Assembly (NCBI RefSeq): GCF_017311415.1
Contig: NZ_JAEKIS010000008.1
Location: forward strand, 124,001 to 188,000
Length of the DNA: 64,000 bases
DNA from: Salipiger abyssi
GTDB taxonomy: Bacteria > Pseudomonadota > Alphaproteobacteria > Rhodobacterales > Rhodobacteraceae
Direction: 5' to 3'
The position numbers were made by a program, and so were the translations under genes. How positions within the stretch are numbered: the first letter of the stretch is position 1; each line of letters opens with the position of its first letter. Below are positions 8,419-16,320 of this stretch, in pieces. The notes under the pieces were generated by a model. The model saw nothing but the letters and a program-made list of their open reading frames with translations, was not told the DNA's origin and ran no database searches.

Positions 8419-8454
8419 CTTTCATCTTTCCGCAAAATACTCCCGCCGGAGGCG
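8419..8454 (-). terminator. Rhodobacteraceae-type terminator-like motif
   Basis: Read on the minus strand: CGCCTCCGGCGGGAG, then TATTTTGCGG, then AAAGATGAAA. The CTCC/GGAG stem with a following T-run looks like a weak intrinsic terminator for the minus-strand operon ending at 8500. I remember this string as a common 3' element in Rhodobacter/Roseobacter genomes, but I could not check it. Confidence 0.55.
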
Positions 8455-8499
8455 TCCGGCCCGCGACATCAGGCAGAGACCGGGCCGGTACGCGCCGCC

Positions 8500-9039
8500 T
8501 CAGTCACCCTGCGGCGGCACCCACGGCGTGGCCCGCTCGGTCGGATAGTCCTGAAACACCCAGCCATCGGTGCCGTCCGGAAACCAGTAGACCGTCTCAT
8601 ACCCATAGCCGAGCGCTCGTTTCGCGGCGTTCCAGCTCATCCAGCACTCCGCCAGGCAGAAAAACAGCAACGGGTGTGCCTTGTCGCCGCCGCTGGCCGC
8701 CACCAACCCGCCGCGAAAATAGGTCTCCGTCACATCGGCCAGCGCGCCATAGCCGACATTGGGCAGCCAGAGCGCGCCGGGGATGCTGTCGCGCGGCTTG
8801 TCGCGCCAGATCGTGCCCTCGGGCAGGTTGGCGGGTTTCGGTGCCTGCGGCAGAACGTCGACGAATGCCACTTCACCCGTCTGCCAGAGCCTGTGCGCCG
8901 CCTCCGCATCGACCACAATGGCGCCCGCCAGCGTGTCGGGCACCGGCCCCCGGTAATGCTCCATCCGGTAGCCCCCAGGTTCCGGTTCCCCGGCAAGCGC
9001 AAGCGCCGGCAGCAGCAGCACCGCCAGCGCCCGGATCAC
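8500..9039 (-). CDS. PQQ-associated rhodanese-like CXXXCW motif protein (TIGR03865-like)
   Basis: A 179-residue secreted protein starting at GTG (GTGA overlap with xoxJ) with leader IRALAVLLLPALALAGEP. It has a rhodanese-like fold with GYRMEHYRGPVPDTLAGA, VDAEAAHRLW and FVDVLPQ, and the active-site region FFCLAECWMSWNAAKRALGYGY. That cysteine pair followed by Trp is the hallmark of the PQQ-dependent catabolism-associated protein. It ends the long flhA-to-CXXXCW operon. The biochemical role is unknown; a periplasmic thiol or sulfur transfer reaction would fit with the SoxYZ-like carrier encoded convergently. Confidence 0.85.
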   Translation of the reverse strand: MIRALAVLLLPALALAGEPEPGGYRMEHYRGPVPDTLAGAIVVDAEAAHRLWQTGEVAFVDVLPQAPKPANLPEGTIWRDKPRDSIPGALWLPNVGYGALADVTETYFRGGLVAASGGDKAHPLLFFCLAECWMSWNAAKRALGYGYETVYWFPDGTDGWVFQDYPTERATPWVPPQGD

Positions 9040-9878
9040 TGGGTGACCTCCATCACCCCGTCGCCCATATCGGTGATCAGCGGCACGCCCGCCTCGGCGA
9101 GCAGCGCGTCGATCTCGTCCTGATTGCGGCGGATCAGCGAGTTCAGCTTGCGCTGCCAGACCTTCTCGCCCTGCCGCACCCCCATGGTGATGCGGTAGAA
9201 GAGCTTGGGAAACGCCGCCTCCTTCAGCAGCGGGGTCGCCTTGAGCCCGGGATGATCGCGCTTGACCAGCGGCCCCGCGATGGGCCCCCAGAGCACGGCG
9301 GCGGCGATCTCGCCGGCCTCGAGATCGTCGAGCATATCCACGGCAGGGCTTTCATGGCGCCGGTCGACCACCAGCCGATAGGGCCGCGCCTTTCCGATGA
9401 GCCCGTTCTTGGCCATATGCGTGGCCGGGGGCGAGCCCGCGACGATGCCGATGGAGAGCCCCTGAAGCCGCGGATCCGAAAGCTCTGTCACATCGGCGAG
9501 CGGACCGTCCGACGGCACCACCAGCACATAGGCCGAGGTCATGTAATGGTTGGAGTTCAGCACCAGCTCATGGCCCTGGGCATAGCCCATTACCACATCG
9601 CATTTCCCGGCCTTGAGCGTGTTGCGGATGAAGCCGGTGGCCATCGGATACCAGGTGTAGCGCACCGGCAGATCCAGCTTGGAGGCGATCAGCTCGGCGA
9701 GCTTGTTCTCATAGCCAGATCCGTCCTCCATCGACATCGGATCGTTGGCCGGATCGGCGCAGACGCGGAAGGCGCTGTGCGAGACCAGATCGGAGGTCTG
9801 CGCGAGCGCCGGCACGGCCCCGAGCGCCAGCAGAGCCGCCAGCGCCAGGGTGCGCAGATCACGAGCCCATGCAGGCAT
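9036..9878 (-). CDS. xoxJ: XoxJ/MoxJ-like periplasmic binding protein of lanthanide methanol dehydrogenase
   Basis: A 280-residue type 3 solute-binding fold protein with signal peptide (LRTLALAALLALGAVPALAQ). Conserved features are FRVCADPANDPMSMEDGSGYENKLAELIA, the segment MGYAQGHELVLNSNHYMTSAYVLV and GIVAGSPPATHMAKNGL. XoxJ is found with xoxF and xoxG and is thought to help assemble or activate the dehydrogenase rather than import a solute. I use the ATG at 9878, which overlaps the xoxG end by 20 bases; a longer frame starts inside xoxG with a basic tail that does not look like a leader. It is followed by the CXXXCW gene with a four-base overlap. Confidence 0.88.
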   Translation of the reverse strand: MPAWARDLRTLALAALLALGAVPALAQTSDLVSHSAFRVCADPANDPMSMEDGSGYENKLAELIASKLDLPVRYTWYPMATGFIRNTLKAGKCDVVMGYAQGHELVLNSNHYMTSAYVLVVPSDGPLADVTELSDPRLQGLSIGIVAGSPPATHMAKNGLIGKARPYRLVVDRRHESPAVDMLDDLEAGEIAAAVLWGPIAGPLVKRDHPGLKATPLLKEAAFPKLFYRITMGVRQGEKVWQRKLNSLIRRNQDEIDALLAEAGVPLITDMGDGVMEVTQ

Positions 9879-10386
9879 CTTCCATCTCGGCAAAGACCTC
9901 GCTCTTGGCTTCTTTCTTGGGCGGGCGGCCACGCGGAATCGCGCCGGAGCCATGCGCCTTGAGATAGGTATAGATGTCATCGAGATAGCACATAACGTTG
10001 GGGTTGGTGCCGAAGGCGGGCATCACCGAGTTCTCGGCGGCGCCGACCTTTTGCCGGCCATTGGTCACCACATCGAGGAAATCGTAGTAATCCATGTCGA
10101 TGGCGGAATTCTTCAGCGCCGGGGCATAGGTCGAACCTTCGCCGTCGGGGCCGTGGCAGACATGGCACTCGGCGTGATAGCGGCGGAACCCCGAGAAGGT
10201 CGGCCAGTCCACCGTTCCGTCCTCGGCCACGTTGAAGGTGGGCACACCGTCCTCGGTAAAATAGCGCCCGTCTTCCTCGTAATCCACCGCGATATTCGGA
10301 TCGTCCATCGAGACTTTGTCCGCCGCGGACAGCGCGGTGGCCGAAAGCATGCCGGCGGCTGCGAGAAGGGTAAGGTGTCGGATCAT
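9859..10386 (-). CDS. xoxG: XoxG-like c-type cytochrome, electron acceptor of XoxF
   Basis: A 175-residue secreted monohaem cytochrome. The signal peptide ends at ATALSAA; the haem motif CHVCH lies at residues 74-78, and candidate Met ligands occur in SVMPAFGTNPNVMCYLDD. Two extra cysteines (near residues 137 and 172) fit the four-cysteine methanol-related cytochrome type (TIGR03874-like). XoxG takes electrons from the reduced PQQ of XoxF in the periplasm. The gene starts 80 bases after the xoxF stop, with a strong hairpin in that gap, and overlaps xoxJ by 20 bases. Confidence 0.88.
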   Translation of the reverse strand: MIRHLTLLAAAGMLSATALSAADKVSMDDPNIAVDYEEDGRYFTEDGVPTFNVAEDGTVDWPTFSGFRRYHAECHVCHGPDGEGSTYAPALKNSAIDMDYYDFLDVVTNGRQKVGAAENSVMPAFGTNPNVMCYLDDIYTYLKAHGSGAIPRGRPPKKEAKSEVFAEMEDACMGS

Positions 10387-10421
10387 GGTCAGCTCGTCCT
10401 AGGGGCGTTTTGATGGGTGAG

Positions 10422-10451
10422 GGCCGGCGGGGTCACAGGATCCCGCCGGCC
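10422..10451 (-). terminator. intercistronic hairpin between xoxF and xoxG
   Basis: GGCCGGCGGG and CCCGCCGGCC form a perfect 10-bp stem around a 10-base loop, in the 80-base gap after xoxF. No T-run follows on the minus strand, so it is more likely an attenuator or an RNA-stabilising 3' structure than a full terminator. It could lower expression of the accessory genes relative to xoxF. Confidence 0.6.
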
Positions 10452-10466
10452 GGCGATGGCTGTGGA

Positions 10467-12269
10467 TCAGTCGGGAAGTGCGAAGACCGTCAGCTGGCCA
10501 CCGAGCGCGGTGTAGTCGGAGAGCGCGGAATAACCGCCCACGGCCCCGAGACCGTCATTCGGGTTGGTGAGGCCAGCCGCGAGGCCGATCCCGGCCCAGC
10601 CGCCGACGCCCGAGAGGATGCCGACATATTGCTTGCCGTCATGCTCGTAGGTCATCACGTTGCCGATGATGCCCGAGGGGGTCTTGAAGCGGTAAAGCTC
10701 GTCGCCCGTCTCGGAATCCACCGCCTTCAGGTAGCCTTCGAGCGTGCCGTAGAAGACGATATCGCCCGCTGTGGCAAGCGCGCCGGACCAGACCGAGAAC
10801 TGCTCGGGGATCGACCACTTGATCTCGCCCGCGATATTGTCCCAGGCGATGAAGTTGCCCATGCCGCCATGGCTGTCCGGCGCCGGATACATCGCCAGCG
10901 TCGCGCCCACATAGGGCTGACCGGCGGTGTAGCTCACCCGGAAGGGCTCGTAATCCATGCAGACATGGTTCGTCGGCACGTAGAACAGCCCGGTCTTGGG
11001 CGAGTAGGAGGCCGGCTGCTGGTCTTTCGAGCCGAGCGCCGCCGGGCAGATGCCGGTCGAGTTCACGTCCTCGCCGTTCTGCTCGGTCGAGTATTCGGCC
11101 ACCACCGCCGGACGGCCATAGGTTTCCGACTCCGGGTCCATATCGACGCCGCTGGTCCAGTTCACCGCCGGGTCGTATTTCTCGGCCACCATCAGCTCGC
11201 CGGAGAGGCGGTCCATGGTGTAGGCGATGCCGTTGCGGTCGAAATGGGTGAGAAGCTTGCGCATCTCGCCATCGACCTCCTGGTCGGTGAGGATGACCTC
11301 GTTGACGCCGTCATAATCCCATTCGTCATGGGGCGTCATCTGATAGACCCATTTGGCCATGCCATCGTCGGGATCGCGCGCCATCAGGGTCATCGACCAG
11401 CGGTTGTCGCCCGGCCGCTGGCTCGGGTTCCAGGTCGAGGGGTTGCCGGTGCCGTAATAGATCAGATCGGCCTCGGGATCGTAGGAATACCAGCCCCAGG
11501 TGGTGCCGCCGCCGATCATCCACTGATCGCCTTCCCACGTGTTGGTGCCCGAATTCTCGCCCACCGGCTCGCCGAGATGGGTGGTGTTCTCGGGATCCAT
11601 CAGGATGTCGCTGTCCGGCCCCATGGAATAGGCGCGCCATTCCTGCTCGCCGGTCTCCATGTTGTAGGCGGTGACATGGCCGCGCACACCGAACTCGCCG
11701 CCGGAGATGCCGACGATCACCTTGTCCTTCACCGGCAGCACGGTGGCAGTGTTGGTCTCGCCCTTGGATGCGTCACCGTTCTGCACCTCCCAGAGCACCT
11801 CGCCGGTGTTGGCGTCGAGCGCCACCACCTTGGTGTCGGCCTGATGCAGGAAGATCTTGCCATCGGCATAGGCGACGCCGCGGTTCACCGTGTCGCAGCA
11901 CATCACCGGAATGACGTTCGGATCCTGCTTGGGCTCGTAGCGCCACTTGATGCGACCGTTGTCGTTGAGATCGAGCGCATAGACGATGTTGGGGAATGGG
12001 GTGTGCACGAACATCGTGTCGCCCACGACCAGCGGCGAGCCCTCATGCCCGCGCAGAACGCCGGTCGAGAAGGTCCACGCGACCTGAAGATCGCCCACAT
12101 TGTCCTTGTTGATCGTATCCAGCTCGGAATAGCGCTGGTTGGCGTAATCGCCCGTCTGGATCGCCCATTGCGAAGGGTTGTCCATCTGGGTCATGAGATC
12201 GTCGTTCGCCATCGCCATGGAAGCGGCACACAGGGCCACCCCCGACGTCAGAAGCGTCAGCCTTTTCAT
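10467..12269 (-). CDS. xoxF: lanthanide-dependent PQQ methanol/alcohol dehydrogenase XoxF
   Basis: A 600-residue periplasmic quinoprotein that oxidises methanol (often to formaldehyde or formate). The ATG at 12269 has GGGAGAAGGAA just upstream and gives signal [21 protein letters not shown]; the frame continues 50 codons upstream without a leader. The adjacent-cysteine pair is at Cys124-Cys125 in [10 protein letters not shown]. Metal ligands expected from XoxF structures are seen as Glu192 (GGEFG), Asn276 (GTGNPS) and the DYD motif at 318-320 (EWDYDGVNE). Asp320 is the extra acidic residue that distinguishes lanthanide-using XoxF from calcium-using MxaF, which has Ala there. It is followed by xoxG, xoxJ and the CXXXCW gene and preceded by a cytochrome c gene and fghA/flhA. 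Confidence 0.96.
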   Translation of the reverse strand: MKRLTLLTSGVALCAASMAMANDDLMTQMDNPSQWAIQTGDYANQRYSELDTINKDNVGDLQVAWTFSTGVLRGHEGSPLVVGDTMFVHTPFPNIVYALDLNDNGRIKWRYEPKQDPNVIPVMCCDTVNRGVAYADGKIFLHQADTKVVALDANTGEVLWEVQNGDASKGETNTATVLPVKDKVIVGISGGEFGVRGHVTAYNMETGEQEWRAYSMGPDSDILMDPENTTHLGEPVGENSGTNTWEGDQWMIGGGTTWGWYSYDPEADLIYYGTGNPSTWNPSQRPGDNRWSMTLMARDPDDGMAKWVYQMTPHDEWDYDGVNEVILTDQEVDGEMRKLLTHFDRNGIAYTMDRLSGELMVAEKYDPAVNWTSGVDMDPESETYGRPAVVAEYSTEQNGEDVNSTGICPAALGSKDQQPASYSPKTGLFYVPTNHVCMDYEPFRVSYTAGQPYVGATLAMYPAPDSHGGMGNFIAWDNIAGEIKWSIPEQFSVWSGALATAGDIVFYGTLEGYLKAVDSETGDELYRFKTPSGIIGNVMTYEHDGKQYVGILSGVGGWAGIGLAAGLTNPNDGLGAVGGYSALSDYTALGGQLTVFALPD

Positions 12270-12387
12270 TTCCTTCTCCCTTGGGTTTCGGCGGTTTCCG
12301 CCGGCGGCCCGCGTCAGGCGGCCGCGTTTGTCCTGTGGAGCCGGCGCCTCTTCTCCTCCCGCCGGATCCCGGATGTGCTGGTGTCGG

Positions 12388-12801
12388 TTAAGAGCCTCCC
12401 TCCATGCTGAACGTTGCAAGATATGCGATCACGTCGGCGCGCTCTTCCTCCTTGCGCAGGCCGGCAAAGGACATCTTGGTGCCCTTGGCGAAATCCCGCG
12501 GTTTCTCCAGGAATGCGGCCAGTTCTTCCGGCGTCCAGGTGCCGTCCTTGGCAGAAAGCTCTTTGAGCGCGTCGGAATAGTCGAAATCGGGCTGGGCGGC
12601 GATCTCGCGCCCCACGACCCCGTTCAGAACCGGGCCGGTCTTGGCCTTCGCCCCCTCGCCCACCGCGTGGCAGGCCTTGCACTTGCGAAAGACCCTTTCG
12701 CCGTTCTCGGGGTCGCCAGTCAGGTCGCCATGGCTGTCGGCCAGGGCCATCCCGGCCGACAGAAGCGTCATGCACGCGGTTGCGAGCAGTTTTTCGAGCA
12801 T
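12388..12801 (-). CDS. class I c-type cytochrome (c550/c553i-like)
   Basis: A 137-residue secreted cytochrome: signal peptide [21 protein letters not shown], haem motif CKACH at residues 41-45, conserved [12 protein letters not shown] and Met110 ([10 protein letters not shown]) as the likely sixth ligand. It resembles the mitochondrial/c2 type. It lies between fghA (31 bases) and xoxF (118 bases). In Paracoccus denitrificans a cytochrome c553i gene (cycB) lies at the comparable place beside xoxF and the formaldehyde oxidation genes, so a role passing electrons from XoxG/XoxF to the oxidase is likely. Confidence 0.9.
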   Translation of the reverse strand: MLEKLLATACMTLLSAGMALADSHGDLTGDPENGERVFRKCKACHAVGEGAKAKTGPVLNGVVGREIAAQPDFDYSDALKELSAKDGTWTPEELAAFLEKPRDFAKGTKMSFAGLRKEEERADVIAYLATFSMEGGS

Positions 12802-12832
12802 AAGGTCCTCCTCCCTAAGGTCAGCTCTGAAG

Positions 12833-13657
12833 TCAGGTCAGCCTTTCCGCATGCCAGGCGACATGGTCGCGCGCGAAACTGTTCACGAAGAAATACGAAT
12901 GGTCGTACCCCTCCTGCATCCGGAACGTCGCCGGCTGGCGCCGCTTGGCGATGGCTGCGGCCAGCGCCTCGGGCTTCAGCAGGTCGAGAAACTGGTCGCT
13001 CGCCCCCTGATCCACGAGAATGTCGCCCTTCCAGCCGTGCTCCTCCAGCAGCAGCGTGGAATCGTGGGCGGCCCAGCAGCCCTCATCGTCGCCGAGATAG
13101 GCCGAGAGCTGCTTGCGCCCCCAGTCCGACCGGGTCGGATGCGCAATCGGCGCGAAGGCCGACAGGCTGTCATACATCTCCGGGTTGCGCATCGCGAGGG
13201 TCAGCGCGCCGTGGCCACCCATGGAATGGCCGGTGATGCCGTGACGGTCCTGCACGTTCAGTTCCGAGACGATCAGATCCCGCAATTCCTTGGTGATGTA
13301 GTCGTACATCTGGAAATGCGGCTTCCACGGGTCGCGGGTGGCGTTCACATAGAACCCCGCCCCCTGCCCCAGATCGTAGGCCTCGTCATTGGCCACGCCC
13401 TCGCCGCGCGGCGAGGTGTCGGGAAACACCACCGCGAGGCCGTGCTTCGCCGCGTGTTCCTGAAACCCGCCCTTGGTCATGGCGTTTTCATGCGTGCAGG
13501 TCAGCCCCGAGAGATACCACAAGAGCGGCACCGGGCCGTTCGCGGCCTGCGGCGGCATGTAGACCGCAAAGGTCATGTCGCAGCCGCAGACGCTCGAAGC
13601 GTGCTTGTAGACGGATTGGACCCCGCCGAAGCTCCGGTTTTCCGAGACGGTTTCCAT
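12833..13657 (-). CDS. fghA: S-formylglutathione hydrolase
   Basis: A 274-residue cytoplasmic serine esterase of the esterase D family that hydrolyses S-formylglutathione to formate and glutathione. The nucleophile Ser145 is in GHSMGGHG; the acid is in the DQGASDQFLD segment and the His in EGYDHSYFF. LWYLSGLTCTHENAMTKGG and VVFPDTSPRG are family hallmarks. It starts three bases after the flhA stop, so both steps of glutathione-dependent formaldehyde oxidation are co-translated. The length is usual for the family. Confidence 0.96.
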   Translation of the reverse strand: METVSENRSFGGVQSVYKHASSVCGCDMTFAVYMPPQAANGPVPLLWYLSGLTCTHENAMTKGGFQEHAAKHGLAVVFPDTSPRGEGVANDEAYDLGQGAGFYVNATRDPWKPHFQMYDYITKELRDLIVSELNVQDRHGITGHSMGGHGALTLAMRNPEMYDSLSAFAPIAHPTRSDWGRKQLSAYLGDDEGCWAAHDSTLLLEEHGWKGDILVDQGASDQFLDLLKPEALAAAIAKRRQPATFRMQEGYDHSYFFVNSFARDHVAWHAERLT

Positions 13658-13660
13658 GGC

Positions 13661-14788
13661 TCAGTATTCCACCACCGCGCGGATCGATTTTCCCTCATGC
13701 ATCAGGTCGAACCCGTGATTGATCTCTTCAAGCTTGAGCTTGTGGGTGATCATCGAGTCGATCTCGATCTTGCCGTCCATGTACCACTCGACGAATTTCG
13801 GCACGTCGGTACGGCCCTTGGCGCCACCGAAGGCAGTGCCCTTCCAGACCCGGCCGGTGACAAGCTGGAACGGACGGGTGGAGATCTCGGCCCCGGCAGG
13901 TGCCACGCCGATGATCACCGACACACCCCAGCCGCGATGCGAGCATTCCAGCGCGTCGCGCATCACCTTGACGTTGCCGGTGGCGTCGAAGCTGTAATCC
14001 ACCCCACCGATCTGGTCGGCGCCGCGCTTCGTCAGGTTGACGATCTCCTGCACGGTGTTCTCGACCTTCGAGGGGTTCACGAAATGGGTCATGCCGAACT
14101 TCTTGGCCATCTCGGCCTTGTCGTCGTTCAGGTCGACGCCAATGATCATGTCGGCACCCGCCATGCGCAGGCCCTGGATCACGTTGAGGCCGATGCCGCC
14201 CAGACCGAAGACAGCGGCGGTCGAGCCGATCTCGACGCCGGCGGTGTTGATCACCGCGCCGATGCCGGTGGTGACGCCACAGCCGATATAGCAGATCTTG
14301 TCGAAGGGCGCGTCATCGCGGACTTTCGCCAGCGCGATCTCGGGCATCACCGTGTGATTGGCGAAGGTCGAGCAGCCCATGTAGTGATAGATCGGCGTGC
14401 CATCCAGCATCGAGAACCGCGTGGTGCCATCGGGCATCAGGCCTTGACCTTGGGTATTGCGGATCGCGGTGCAGAGGTTGGTCTTGCCCGACAGGCAGGA
14501 CGGGCATTCGCGGCATTCCGGGGTATAGAGCGGAATCACATGGTCGCCCGGCTTCAGTGTGGTGACGCCCTCGCCCACTTCCAGCACGACACCGGCGCCC
14601 TCATGGCCCAGGATCGACGGGAAAAGCCCCTCAGGGTCGGCGCCCGAACGGGTGAATTCGTCGGTATGGCAAAGCCCGGTGGCCTTGACTTCGATCAGAA
14701 CCTCGCCCGCCTTCGGGCCTTCGAGGTTCACTTCCATGATTTCCAGAGGTTTGCCGGCCTCGAGGGCCACGGCTGCACGGGTTCTCAT
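13661..14788 (-). CDS. flhA: S-(hydroxymethyl)glutathione dehydrogenase / class III alcohol dehydrogenase
   Basis: A 375-residue zinc, NAD-dependent dehydrogenase that oxidises the formaldehyde-glutathione adduct to S-formylglutathione. Visible features are the catalytic zinc ligands Cys in GLCHTDEF and GHEGAGVV, four structural-zinc cysteines in [16 protein letters not shown], and the nucleotide-binding [14 protein letters not shown] longer frame upstream lacks homology; the ATG at 14788 gives the normal start [17 protein letters not shown]. It is the first gene of the minus-strand C1 operon. Its promoter lies in the 166-base gap to the divergent gene at 14955, where GGTATTCC/CCGGTAT near 14890-14905 could be a regulator site. 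Confidence 0.96.
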   Translation of the reverse strand: MRTRAAVALEAGKPLEIMEVNLEGPKAGEVLIEVKATGLCHTDEFTRSGADPEGLFPSILGHEGAGVVLEVGEGVTTLKPGDHVIPLYTPECRECPSCLSGKTNLCTAIRNTQGQGLMPDGTTRFSMLDGTPIYHYMGCSTFANHTVMPEIALAKVRDDAPFDKICYIGCGVTTGIGAVINTAGVEIGSTAAVFGLGGIGLNVIQGLRMAGADMIIGVDLNDDKAEMAKKFGMTHFVNPSKVENTVQEIVNLTKRGADQIGGVDYSFDATGNVKVMRDALECSHRGWGVSVIIGVAPAGAEISTRPFQLVTGRVWKGTAFGGAKGRTDVPKFVEWYMDGKIEIDSMITHKLKLEEINHGFDLMHEGKSIRAVVEY

Positions 14789-14954
14789 GCAGATTCCTTC
14801 CTGAGTAGTCCGTTTACGACTTCGACGCTCTGCGGCGGTTGCCCAGAGTATGGGTGCGCGGTCGCATACCGAACAATACAGCCAATGGTGGGTATTCCCC
14901 GGTATGGACTTGGCGCGCACCCTGTCCCACAGTTCGCGAAGGGAGGAAAGCACG

Positions 14955-15575
14955 ATGTGGGACGTCAAAACCGTGGCTTTCGGGGCGTTGCTTATCGCCT
15001 GTGCAACACCGCTCACGGCCGCCGATTTTTCGGACCCGAGATGGCCCTGCATCCAGCGCAAGGTGGAGCGTCTGTCGGTCGGCCTGATGTGGCCCGAACC
15101 GCTGGCCAAGCTGAAGCTGACGCCGGAAACCGATGCCGCCGTGGACGAGCTGGCCGAGACCCTGGCGCTGCGCAGGGTGGATCTCGAATCGGCGCGCGCG
15201 GCGGTGGCCGGTTTCGCCGAGGCGCATGGCGGCGGCACGCCGCTGATGGGCGAGGTGTTCTCGCGGGTCTTCGACAGGCTGTCCTCGCGGCGCACCCGGA
15301 TCATCTCGGGGATCGGAGACTTCTCGCTGAGCCAGATCGCGCTGTCGGAAAAGATCGACGCGGCGCGCGCCGAGATGGACACGCAGATGGCGCAGGACGC
15401 GCCGGATTACGACAAGGTGGACGCGCTGGAGGAGCAGCTCGACTGGGATCAGCGCATCTTTACCGACCGGCAGAAGACGATCACCTATCTTTGCGAAACC
15501 CCGACCCTGCTGGAAAAGCGGCTCTACGAGATCTCGCAGATGCTGCATGCGGCGGGGCGCAAGGATGGCGGCTGA
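14955..15575 (+). CDS. unknown periplasmic helical protein divergent from flhA
   Basis: A 206-residue protein with good ribosome binding site (GGGAGGAAAG) before ATG 14955 and signal peptide [20 protein letters not shown]. The mature part starts [18 protein letters not shown], has a long helical middle ([19 protein letters not shown], then [15 protein letters not shown]) and a second cysteine in [18 protein letters not shown]. The two cysteines could form one disulfide. I do not recognise a family. Its divergence from the formaldehyde operon across a shared regulatory region makes a role in C1 metabolism or envelope redox plausible but unproved. Confidence 0.75.
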   Translation: MWDVKTVAFGALLIACATPLTAADFSDPRWPCIQRKVERLSVGLMWPEPLAKLKLTPETDAAVDELAETLALRRVDLESARAAVAGFAEAHGGGTPLMGEVFSRVFDRLSSRRTRIISGIGDFSLSQIALSEKIDAARAEMDTQMAQDAPDYDKVDALEEQLDWDQRIFTDRQKTITYLCETPTLLEKRLYEISQMLHAAGRKDGG

Positions 15576-15599
15576 GCGCCGCGCCTTGCGGTAAGCCTG

Positions 15600-16007
15600 T
15601 CAGGAAAACGGATCGAGGATGCGCGCGCCGGTGGGGGCGAAATCCGAGACATTGCCGGTAACGACGGTCGCGTCGCGCGCCAAAGCCTGCGCGGCGATCA
15701 TCAGATCGGCGCCGGAATGGCCGAGCCGGGCGGAGAGGTCGCCCCAGATCACCGCGTCCGAGGCGGTGAAGTCGAGCAGCCGGTCGGCAAAGACCGTGAC
15801 CGTGCGCTCGATCCAGGCGCGCAGGTCGCGTGCGAAATCCGGGTTCTTGGGCTCTTGCAGCCGGATGCCGCGCTCGATCTCGCCCAGCGTGATGACGCTC
15901 AGAAACAGATCGGTCTCGGCCTGCGCCGCGAGCCACGCCGCCACCTTGGGCGCACGCTCCGCCCGCCGTGCCGCCGAGATCACATTGGTGTCGAGGATCA
16001 GCGTCAA
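15600..16007 (-). CDS. type II toxin, VapC/FitB-like PIN-domain ribonuclease
   Basis: A 135-residue PIN-domain protein. The acidic metal-binding residues are in DTNVIS (residues 6-11), GEIERG (near 43) and HSGADLMIAA (near 98), with the final conserved strand ATVVTGNVSDF. FitB/VapC toxins cleave RNA and are held inactive by the partner antitoxin. It overlaps the antitoxin gene by four bases, the normal antitoxin-first order. It looks intact. It could also be an orphaned stabilisation module left by an earlier mobile element, but no such element is visible nearby. Confidence 0.9.
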   Translation of the reverse strand: MTLILDTNVISAARRAERAPKVAAWLAAQAETDLFLSVITLGEIERGIRLQEPKNPDFARDLRAWIERTVTVFADRLLDFTASDAVIWGDLSARLGHSGADLMIAAQALARDATVVTGNVSDFAPTGARILDPFS

Positions 16008-16246
16008 AAGGCCACGTCCCTCGGCGCCGCCTCGGCGCGCGGGATGTCGTCGCCGGGAAAGGCCAGGAGATGCTCGGCAAAGCTGCCGCGATTGGCGCGC
16101 GCCGCCTCGGTCAGCCTGTGGTACTCCTCGGCAGAGACCACCACGACGGCGGGCTTGCCGCGCCGCGATACCTCCTGCGGGCGCCCGGCCAGCGCCGCCT
16201 CGACCACCGCGCTGAAGCGGTTCTTGGCGTCCTGCAAGGTCAGCAT
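16004..16246 (-). CDS. type II antitoxin, Phd/YefM-like
   Basis: An 80-residue protein beginning MLTLQDAKNRFSAVVEAALAG and continuing PQEVSRRGKPAVVVVSAEEYHRL, the classic Phd/YefM DNA-binding N-terminal domain; the last 25 residues (HLLAFPGDDIPRAEAAPRDVAF) are the likely toxin-binding tail. A ribosome binding site CAGGAG lies six bases upstream. Phd-type antitoxins repress their own operon, and a matching inverted repeat is present just upstream at 16264-16279. Confidence 0.92.
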   Translation of the reverse strand: MLTLQDAKNRFSAVVEAALAGRPQEVSRRGKPAVVVVSAEEYHRLTEAARANRGSFAEHLLAFPGDDIPRAEAAPRDVAF

Positions 16247-16263
16247 GGCAATCTCCTGTCTAG

Positions 16264-16279
16264 CTATCTGGCTAGATAG
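16264..16279 (-). promoter_or_regulatory. inverted repeat, likely toxin-antitoxin autoregulatory operator
   Basis: CTATCT-GGCT-AGATAG is a perfect 6-bp inverted repeat centred 26 bases upstream of the antitoxin start, in otherwise GC-rich sequence. Phd/YefM-family antitoxins bind such palindromes over their own promoter; the assignment is by position. Confidence 0.65.
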
Positions 16280-16320
16280 GTTCTCGCACCCTCTCTGTCA
16301 AGCACGCCGCCCCGCCCGGT

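Noticed and set aside
10410-12410. Very long open frames antisense to xoxF and to many other genes
   Set aside because: High GC removes stop codons from antisense frames; the products are His/Arg/Gly-rich and show no domains, while the sense frames are well-known proteins.
16252-16280. TAGCTATCT at the toxin-antitoxin operator resembles TTAGCTATCTAA upstream of the phthalate oxygenase
   Set aside because: The flanking bases differ (CTAG...CTGG rather than TTAG...CTAA), there is no TTGACA at the matching distance, and the toxin-antitoxin palindrome has different symmetry. Probably chance similarity.
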